From positions 1 through 64,000 of the forward strand of contig JAGAKG010000049.1 of assembly GCA_017625755.1 (NCBI GenBank): a stretch of DNA of 64,000 bases, in the 5' to 3' direction. Position numbers and translations under genes: made by a program. The DNA is from Clostridia bacterium (GTDB taxonomy: Bacteria > Bacillota > Clostridia > Oscillospirales > CAG-272). Shown piece after piece: positions 58,528 to 64,000 of the stretch (its first letter is position 1; each line of letters begins with the position of its first letter). The notes under the pieces were generated by a model. That model saw only the letters and a program-made list of their open reading frames with translations, had not been told where the DNA came from and did no database searches.

Positions 58528-60642
58528 TTACTCTGCGTCCTTGATAGAGAAGTCCATACGGCCCTTCTTGTCAAGTCCGATATATTTTACTCTTACAACA
58601 TCGCCAATCTTGAGAACATCCTCAACCTTGTCGATTCTGGTCTTTGCTATCTTGGATATGTGAACCATACCCTCTTTTCCGGGAGCGTACTCAACGAAGC
58701 ATCCGAACTCCTTGATTCCCGTAACGGTACCCGTGTAAACAGCGCCTACCTCGGGCTCGAATACGATAGCGTCTATCATAGCCTTAGCTATGGCTGCGCT
58801 CTCACCGTTGATAGCGGCGATGCAAATCGTTCCGTCGTCGTCGATATCGACCTTAGCGCCCGACTCTGCAACTATCTTCTGGATAACAGAGCCGCCCTTA
58901 CCGATAACCTCACGAATCTTGTCGGGGTCTATCTTGAAGCTTGTCATCTTGGGAGCGTACTTGGAGACCTCAGCTCTGGGAGCAGCGATAGCCTTGAGGA
59001 TAACCTCGTCGATTATATAGTCACGGCCGACATGCGTCTGCGCGAGAGCCGCCTTGATTATCTCGGGGGTAAGTCCGTCTATCTTGAGGTCCATCTGGAT
59101 AGATGTGATACCCTTGTGAGTACCTGCTACCTTGAAGTCCATATCTCCGTAGAAGTCCTCAAGTCCCTGAATGTCGAGCATTGTATCCCAGCTTCCGTCC
59201 TCTGCCGTGATAAGTCCGCAGGAGATACCTGCAACGGGAGCCTTTATCGGAACGCCCGCGTCCATAAGAGCGAGGGTAGAGCCGCAAACAGAGCCCTGCG
59301 ATGTGGAACCGTTAGAGGAAACTACATCGGATACGAGACGGATAGCATAGGGGAATTCCTCGGGAGAGGGGAGAACGGGAATGAGCGAACGCTCTGCGAG
59401 CGCGCCGTGACCGATCTCGCGGCGTCCGGGGCTTCTTGTGGGCTTAGCCTCACCTGTAGAGAAGCCGGGCATATTGTAGTGGTGCATATATCTCTTTTCG
59501 GTCTCGCTGTCGATACCGTCGAGCATCTGAGCCTCGGAGAGTGTTCCGAGAGTTGCGACTGTGAGCACCTGAGTCTGTCCACGGGTAAAGAGACCCGAGC
59601 CGTGTGCGCGGGGAAGGAGACCAACCTCACTTCCGAGAGGTCTTATCTGATCCATTCTTCTTCCGTCAACACGCTTCTTGTCAACAAGGAGCCAACGGCG
59701 GACTATCTTCTTCTGAATCTTATAGATAAGCTCGTCCATCATAGTGGGAAGGTCGGGATACTCCTCGCCGAACTTTTCGAGTATCGCGTCGGTTATCGGA
59801 ACGACCTTTTCATCGCGGATATTCTTATCGTCGGTGTCAAGAGCCTCCATCATGTCCTTCTCGCAGAATGCGAAGATCTTGTCGAACATATCGTGGTCAA
59901 GCTCGCAAGAGGGATAAGCGAACTTGGGCTTGCCTATCTCGTCGATGATAGCGTTGATGAACTCGAGAAGGTCCTTTATCTCTCTGTGCGCGAGCATGAT
60001 AGCGTCGTACATAGTGTCGTCGTCTACCTCGTTAGCGCCAGCCTCGATCATAACTACCTTCTGCATAGAAGCCGCAACCGTCAGCTGAAGGTCGCTCTTC
60101 TTCTGCTCTGCCTCGGTGGGGTTAACGACGAACTTGCCGTCAACAAGTCCTATAAACGCGCCGCCTATCGGGCCGTTCCACGGAATATCCGAGATAGAGA
60201 GGGCGATGGACGCGCCGATCATTGCGGTGATCTCAGGCGAGCAGTCGGGGTCTACCGACATAACGGTGAGTGTGAGCGCAACATCGTTTCTGAGGTCCTT
60301 GGGGAAAAGGGGACGGATGGGGCGGTCGATGACACGGGATGTCAGCACTGCCTTCTCAGAGGGCTTGCCCTCTCTCTTGAGGTATCCGCCGGGAATCTTT
60401 CCCGCTGCGTACATTCTCTCGTCGTAGTCTACCGAGAGGGGAAGGAAGTCGATTCCGTCACGGGGCTTTGCCGATGCCGTAGCGCAGCAAAGAATTGCCG
60501 TCTCGCCGTAGCGAATGAGAACCGAGCCGTTTGCAAGACCTGCCATCTTACCCGTTTCAACAACGAGGGGGCGGCCTGCGTAGGTGTAGTTAAACACCTT
60601 GTAGTTTTTAAACTCCATTTGTGAGCTTATTGCGTTGGACAT
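58528..60642 (-). CDS. pnp: Polyribonucleotide nucleotidyltransferase (PNPase)
   Basis: A 704-residue 3'-5' phosphorolytic exoribonuclease of RNA decay. Two RNase PH domains: the first holds RPLFPKDLRNDVALTLTVMSVD and the second DQIRPLGSEVGLLPRAHGSGLFTRGQTQVL with GREIGHGALAERSLIPVLPS and GDMDFKVAGT, which includes the catalytic Asp. A KH domain (PDKIREVIGKGGSVIQKI, about 560-620) and an S1 domain (VYTGTVTGIKEFGCFVEYAPGKEGMVHISKI) finish the protein. ATG 60642 has GGAGG eight bases upstream; a longer frame lacks a site. rpsO lies directly upstream in the same direction, the usual rpsO-pnp order. Confidence 0.96.
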   Translation of the reverse strand: MSNAISSQMEFKNYKVFNYTYAGRPLVVETGKMAGLANGSVLIRYGETAILCCATASAKPRDGIDFLPLSVDYDERMYAAGKIPGGYLKREGKPSEKAVLTSRVIDRPIRPLFPKDLRNDVALTLTVMSVDPDCSPEITAMIGASIALSISDIPWNGPIGGAFIGLVDGKFVVNPTEAEQKKSDLQLTVAASMQKVVMIEAGANEVDDDTMYDAIMLAHREIKDLLEFINAIIDEIGKPKFAYPSCELDHDMFDKIFAFCEKDMMEALDTDDKNIRDEKVVPITDAILEKFGEEYPDLPTMMDELIYKIQKKIVRRWLLVDKKRVDGRRMDQIRPLGSEVGLLPRAHGSGLFTRGQTQVLTVATLGTLSEAQMLDGIDSETEKRYMHHYNMPGFSTGEAKPTRSPGRREIGHGALAERSLIPVLPSPEEFPYAIRLVSDVVSSNGSTSQGSVCGSTLALMDAGVPIKAPVAGISCGLITAEDGSWDTMLDIQGLEDFYGDMDFKVAGTHKGITSIQMDLKIDGLTPEIIKAALAQTHVGRDYIIDEVILKAIAAPRAEVSKYAPKMTSFKIDPDKIREVIGKGGSVIQKIVAESGAKVDIDDDGTICIAAINGESAAIAKAMIDAIVFEPEVGAVYTGTVTGIKEFGCFVEYAPGKEGMVHISKIAKTRIDKVEDVLKIGDVVRVKYIGLDKKGRMDFSIKDAE

Positions 60643-60862
60643 TTTTCTATCCTCCAAAATAAATTTATTTATATCTCTCACAAAGGTTTAGCACTTAATT
60701 GCGTGTCGTCCGCAAGACCCGCCGCGCACGGCAGACAATTAACTGCTAATCCGCGTGAGAAAATATATTCGTGAGAGCGCGGACAAGCTGACTTGTCCGC
60801 ATAAAAGAGTACGGAGTGAGGAGCCGAGATACATCCGCTCTTCACTCCGACAATTATTGAAC
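60643..60862 (-). other. rpsO-pnp intergenic region with two strong hairpins
   Basis: No gene. GCGGACAAG/CTTGTCCGC (60779-60787 with 60792-60800) is a perfect 9-bp stem. CGGAGTGAGGAGC/GCTCTTCACTCCG (60812-60824 with 60837-60849) is 13 bp with one G-T pair, right after the rpsO stop. They may end or process the rpsO transcript ahead of pnp; in Escherichia coli this junction carries an RNase III site. Confidence 0.6.
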
Positions 60863-61126
60863 TTACTTTCTGATGTTCAGCTTTGCGATGATCGCGCGGT
60901 AACGCTCGATATCGGTTTTCTGAAGGTAGTTCAGAAGGTTTCTTCTGTGACCGACCATCTTGAGAAGACCTCTGCGGCTATGGTGGTCCTTGTGGTTGCT
61001 CTTAAGGTGCTCGGTAAGATTGTTGATTCTGTAAGTCAGAAGCGCGATCTGTACCTCAGGCGAGCCTGTGTCACCTTCGTGAGTAGCGTACTGTTCGATA
61101 ATTGCCTGCTTTTCGTCTTTAAGCAT
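60863..61126 (-). CDS. rpsO: 30S ribosomal protein S15
   Basis: An 87-residue primary 16S-binding protein that starts platform assembly. It shows the family's [61 protein letters not shown] and [17 protein letters not shown] 61126 with AAGAGGTG upstream gives the standard length; a GTG three codons earlier is part of the ribosome-binding site. A leader of about 100 bases precedes it. Confidence 0.97.
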   Translation of the reverse strand: MLKDEKQAIIEQYATHEGDTGSPEVQIALLTYRINNLTEHLKSNHKDHHSRRGLLKMVGHRRNLLNYLQKTDIERYRAIIAKLNIRK

Positions 61127-61229
61127 TTTTTTCACCTCTTATTTTTATTTGTCAGGAACACAGCAGGCGGTGGGTGAACAACCGAAACGGTCTTATATCC
61201 GCAAACCGAGTCCCAGACATTTTCAGCCT
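61127..61229 (-). promoter_or_regulatory. rpsO leader, candidate autoregulatory RNA
   Basis: About 100 bases between the -10 element and the start codon. The minus strand has alternative pairings of CGGT/ACCG blocks (an ACTCGGTTTGCGG segment, then a GACCG-TTT-CGGTT hairpin), followed by a GC-rich CACCCACCGCC. S15 often binds its own leader RNA; this would fit but is not proven by sequence. Confidence 0.35.
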
Positions 61230-61258
61230 ATTATATCACATAATTTTTGTTTTGTAAA
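61230..61258 (-). promoter_or_regulatory. Promoter of rpsO-pnp
   Basis: On the minus strand TTTACA (61253-61258), 17-bp spacer, TATAAT (61230-61235). Confidence 0.75.
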
Positions 61259-61337
61259 TAGTTTTTTCCAACTTTTTTATTTATATATTTTATTTTTTCA
61301 AAAAAGCTCGGAAATATGTCGCAATATGACGCCTCGC

Positions 61338-61664
61338 TCAGAACACGAGTTGAACGAGAAGCATATATATTACGGTGCCCGAGAGGATAGAGAGCAGGGT
61401 GTTCTTTTTCCACAGGTGAACGCCCACGACAGCGCATATCGCCACCGCTTCGGGGATTCCGTGGCTACCCGATAAAATGCTTACATTTTTCAGGCAATAA
61501 ACAACTAGCATCGCGAATATTGCCGCGGGTAGAGCGGCGCCGAGATAGCGCACGAATTTCGGGGTTGGCTTCTTTGAGGAAAATACGAGGAAGGGCAGAG
61601 CTCGTGTGAGTACGGTGGCAAGCACGCACATAAGCACCGTTATTATCTGTTGCGTTACCGTCAT
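61338..61664 (-). CDS. azlD: AzlD-family membrane protein, copy 2
   Basis: A 108-residue small subunit with about four helices. [17 protein letters not shown] carries the family's T-x-x-x-R-x-x-P pattern, and [21 protein letters not shown] the central helix. It is only distantly similar to the copy at 44694. The start overlaps the azlC stop by four bases. Confidence 0.88.
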   Translation of the reverse strand: MTVTQQIITVLMCVLATVLTRALPFLVFSSKKPTPKFVRYLGAALPAAIFAMLVVYCLKNVSILSGSHGIPEAVAICAVVGVHLWKKNTLLSILSGTVIYMLLVQLVF

Positions 61665-62395
61665 AAGCTCTCACCCCCAAAAGGCTCTCCCATATCCAAG
61701 GATGGCTCGATGAAGCGTCTGCCTGCCGTAAGGGCGAGAATTATTATGAGCATTGCGGGAATGAGGAAGCTGTCGGCACCGAACGCGACAAGGCATATCA
61801 GCGACGCGACAAGTCCGATAAGCGCGGTGTAGGGTCGCTTTTCCTTTTTGAGCTGCTCGATGAGAATTACGACGAACATTGCCGTCATAACGAAGTCAAT
61901 TCCCTCGGTGTTGAAGGGAATGAAATTTCCCGCAATTCCGCCCACAGCCGAGCCTATCACCCAGTATGTCTGGTTGAGCAGAGTCACCCAGAACATAAAC
62001 CAGCCGCGGTCGACTCCCTCGGGAATTTTGGCGGTATAGTTTATCGAAAAGCTCTCGTCGCAGAGTCCGAAGATAAGATAGGGCTTTTTCCAGCCCGTGT
62101 TTTTATATCTGTCGAGCATAGCTATACCGTAAAAGAGGTGACGCGCCTGAATCATCAGGGATACGGCGAAGGCTTGAATAGGATTGAAGGCATCGAGCAG
62201 AAGATTTACCGCGATAAATTGCAGAGAGCCGCCGAAGACCGTCAGGCTTATGAGAAACGGATAAAGCGCGCTAAATCCCTGGGCGCTCATAAATATTCCG
62301 TATGTTATGCCGAGAAATCCGAATCCCGTGAGAATAGGAATCGTATGCGGGAATGCCGCTCTCAGCGCTCTGAGGGAAGCTTGTCGTTTGCTCAT
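61661..62395 (-). CDS. azlC: AzlC-family amino-acid exporter large subunit, copy 2
   Basis: A 244-residue polytopic protein. [57 protein letters not shown] and [37 protein letters not shown] are typical of AzlC. This one is closer to the classical BrnF/AzlC type than the copy at 44992. ATG 62395 with GGAGAG seven bases upstream is preferred over a Met seven codons earlier. It follows the sugar-nucleotide dehydratase gene on the same strand. Confidence 0.9.
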   Translation of the reverse strand: MSKRQASLRALRAAFPHTIPILTGFGFLGITYGIFMSAQGFSALYPFLISLTVFGGSLQFIAVNLLLDAFNPIQAFAVSLMIQARHLFYGIAMLDRYKNTGWKKPYLIFGLCDESFSINYTAKIPEGVDRGWFMFWVTLLNQTYWVIGSAVGGIAGNFIPFNTEGIDFVMTAMFVVILIEQLKKEKRPYTALIGLVASLICLVAFGADSFLIPAMLIIILALTAGRRFIEPSLDMGEPFGGESL

Positions 62396-62436
62396 TTTTT
62401 CTCTCCGTTCTGCCATATTCTGTGCTGAAATTAATT

Positions 62437-62479
62437 TCAGGGAAGAGAAAACCCGAGTGGGCGCTTTCGTCTTCCCTGA
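62437..62479 (-). terminator. Hairpin after the sugar-nucleotide dehydratase gene
   Basis: TCAGGGAAG (62437-62445) pairs with CTTCCCTGA (62471-62479), with inner partial pairing. No strong T run follows on the minus strand, so its strength is uncertain. Confidence 0.4.
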
Positions 62480-62486
62480 GAGAATC

Positions 62487-64000
62487 TTATTTTACTCCAG
62501 CCATCTTCATTTCGTCTGTCTGAAGGGCTGAGCAGTTTACCTTTTCGGGGTCCTTGTAAGAGGGGACTACCTTCTTCATAGCTTCCTTGATGCACTCGGA
62601 ATCAAAGGTTTTGTCGGCTTCCTTTGCCGCCGCCTTGAGTATCGCTATCTTTTCATCGACCTCTGCGCGGCTGAGCGGGGTGTCGTGCTCTATGAATATC
62701 TTCTTGTTTGCCGTCTTTGCGAGAGTTTCTGTCTTTATGAGCAGCTCCTCGTAAAGCTTCTCCCCCGGGCGCAGACCTATCTCAATTATATCGATATCCT
62801 TGTAGGGGGTGAGTCCCGAGAGACGCACCATATTCTCGGCAAGGTCGAGTATTTTGATCGGCTTGCCCATATCAAGCACGAACAGCTCTCCGCGGTTTGC
62901 GATAACTCCCGCGTACATAACGAGCTGGCTCGCCTCGGGGATAGTCATAAAGTATCTGATTATTCTCTTGTCCGTCAGAGTTATCGGGCCGCCTCTCTCT
63001 ATCTGTGTCTTGAAAAGCGGAATAACCGAGCCGTTTGAGCCGAGAACATTTCCGAATCTGACTGCCACGAAGGAGGTTGCGCTGTCTGTGCGGCACTGAA
63101 CTATCATCTCGCACATTCTCTTTGACGCGCCCATAACATTCGTGGGGTTTACCGCCTTGTCGGTCGATATCAGTATAAATTTCTTTACGCCGTGCTTCTC
63201 CGCCATATTCGCGGTGTTGTATGTTCCGATGACATTGTTCTTTACAGCCTCGGCAGAGCTATGCTCCATAAGCGGAACATGCTTGTGAGCCGCCGCGTGG
63301 AATACCACATCGGGCTTGTAATGCTCGAAGATGCAATCGAGTCGCGCTACATCTCGTACAGAGGCTATCTCGACGCAGAAGTCGAGCGTGTCGCCGTATT
63401 CGTTGCGCAGATACTGCTCAATTGCGTAGGCATTGTTTTCATATATATCGAGAATGATGAGCTTTTTGGGGGCGTGACGGGCTATCTGACGGCAAAGCTC
63501 GCTTCCTATCGAGCCGCCACCACCCGTTACGAGAATCGTTTTGCCCGTGTAATTCGACTTGAGGAAGTCGGTATCGACATCTATACTGTCTCTGAAAAGC
63601 AGGTCCTCGATCTTGAATTCTCTGAGGCTGAGCTTGTCCTCTTTGTGGGTGTCGTTGAGAAGGGCTACGGGAAGGTCGTATATCTTTATTTTGAGATTGC
63701 TCTGACTGTAAAAATTATATACCTTCTCGACCTCCTCGCTACTGAGCTTGGGCAGAGCGATGAAAATTTCCTGAACGGGCAGCTTTCCGAGAAGCTTGAG
63801 TGTGTCGTCGTTCTCGGGATATACCTTGATGCCCGACACATAATTTCCGACCTTGTGGGTATCCGAGTCTATGAAGCAGTAGGGCGTGTATTTTGAGTTG
63901 GCGTTGAAGGTCAGCTCCTTTGCGAGCAGTACTCCAACCTTTCCCGCTCCGACGATGGCTACATTTATCTTATTGCGGGAGCCCTTGATGTTGTTCGCGT
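62487..64000 (-). CDS. WbpM/CapD-type UDP-sugar 4,6-dehydratase/epimerase (5' end outside window)
   Basis: The frame stays open to the window edge; at least 504 residues are visible. The first visible part, KINVAIVGAGKVGVLLAKEL, is the CoA-binding-like nucleotide fold that follows the membrane helices in full-length members. The SDR domain has the NAD motif GGGGSIGSEL, HAAAHKHVPLME and STDKAVNPTNVMGASKR, where Met replaces the usual catalytic Tyr, as is normal for this subfamily. GLRPGEKLYEELL closes the domain. These membrane-associated enzymes start synthesis of rare sugars for capsule, S-layer or glycan decoration. The beginning of the gene lies past 64000. Confidence 0.92.
   Translation of the reverse strand, partial: ANNIKGSRNKINVAIVGAGKVGVLLAKELTFNANSKYTPYCFIDSDTHKVGNYVSGIKVYPENDDTLKLLGKLPVQEIFIALPKLSSEEVEKVYNFYSQSNLKIKIYDLPVALLNDTHKEDKLSLREFKIEDLLFRDSIDVDTDFLKSNYTGKTILVTGGGGSIGSELCRQIARHAPKKLIILDIYENNAYAIEQYLRNEYGDTLDFCVEIASVRDVARLDCIFEHYKPDVVFHAAAHKHVPLMEHSSAEAVKNNVIGTYNTANMAEKHGVKKFILISTDKAVNPTNVMGASKRMCEMIVQCRTDSATSFVAVRFGNVLGSNGSVIPLFKTQIERGGPITLTDKRIIRYFMTIPEASQLVMYAGVIANRGELFVLDMGKPIKILDLAENMVRLSGLTPYKDIDIIEIGLRPGEKLYEELLIKTETLAKTANKKIFIEHDTPLSRAEVDEKIAILKAAAKEADKTFDSECIKEAMKKVVPSYKDPEKVNCSALQTDEMKMAGVK

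Noticed and set aside
58522-60624. A 700-codon open frame on the plus strand opposite pnp
   Set aside because: It is the antisense shadow of pnp, a highly conserved gene in the other direction. Its Leu/Ser/Arg-rich sequence follows from pnp codon use, and it has no ribosome-binding site or domain pattern.

Overview
The window looks like a chromosomal segment of a Gram-positive, endospore-forming anaerobe of the class Clostridia, probably a gut Oscillospiraceae/Ruminococcaceae-type organism. Evidence: the sporulation genes ylbJ, yqfC and yqfD; the yqfC-yqfD-phoH-ybeY-era-recO gene order; a Rex redox repressor next to DnaD/DnaI-type replication genes; a nine-gene V-type ATPase; a dlt-like surface-alanylation operon; many lipoproteins; and a class I lysyl-tRNA synthetase. 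Exact taxonomy cannot be fixed by eye.

Layout. 1-1330: AT-rich edge, apparently of a mobile element: the last codons of a large serine recombinase, an XRE repressor and a small membrane protein divergently arranged. 1345-11351: ylbJ, divergent from yqfC-yqfD-phoH-ybeY-era-recO-mutS2, then a PRPP synthetase. 11352-11775: gene-free cluster of hairpins. 11776-16266: ABC/FtsX exporter, zinc-ribbon membrane protein, glycerophosphodiesterase. 16421-22391 (minus): a ferritin-like small protein, then a seven-gene operon (dCMP deaminase, lipoprotein, rimI, tsaD, rex, dnaD, dnaI). 22579-25572: leucine-rich-repeat lipoprotein and a CPA2 antiporter. 25775-34578 (minus): V-ATPase genes G/H-I-K-E-C-F-A-B-D. 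34820-37517: hypothetical gene and recG. 37726-42495: second LRR lipoprotein, a peptidase/tRNA-methylase operon and an 8-oxoguanine glycosylase. 42570-48277 (minus): class I LysRS, azlCD, pfkA, cinA. 48462-56001 (plus): radical SAM protein and a transglutaminase-dltA-dltC-dltB-dltD-like-lipoprotein operon. 56052-57366: small accessory island with a gene remnant and an AT-rich orphan gene that has a long structured leader. 57367-64000 (minus): VanY-like pseudoenzyme, pnp, rpsO, a second azlCD pair and a truncated WbpM/CapD-type sugar-nucleotide dehydratase.

Most of the window is housekeeping. The least explained item is the leader RNA at about 57007-57246. It has two long, mutually crossing helices (a possible pseudoknot) and an intrinsic terminator directly before the ribosome-binding site of an orphan membrane protein gene. 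Other points of interest are an SGNH-like protein with Cys at the nucleophile position inside the dlt-like operon, a VanY-family protein with its zinc ligands replaced, a LysRS fused to a tRNA-binding domain, a three-copy hairpin family behind stop codons, and a triple half-site operator candidate in front of the radical SAM gene.

Start codons were chosen by ribosome-binding site and family fit; several differ from the longest open frame, as stated in the entries. No tRNA, rRNA or CRISPR array was recognised.
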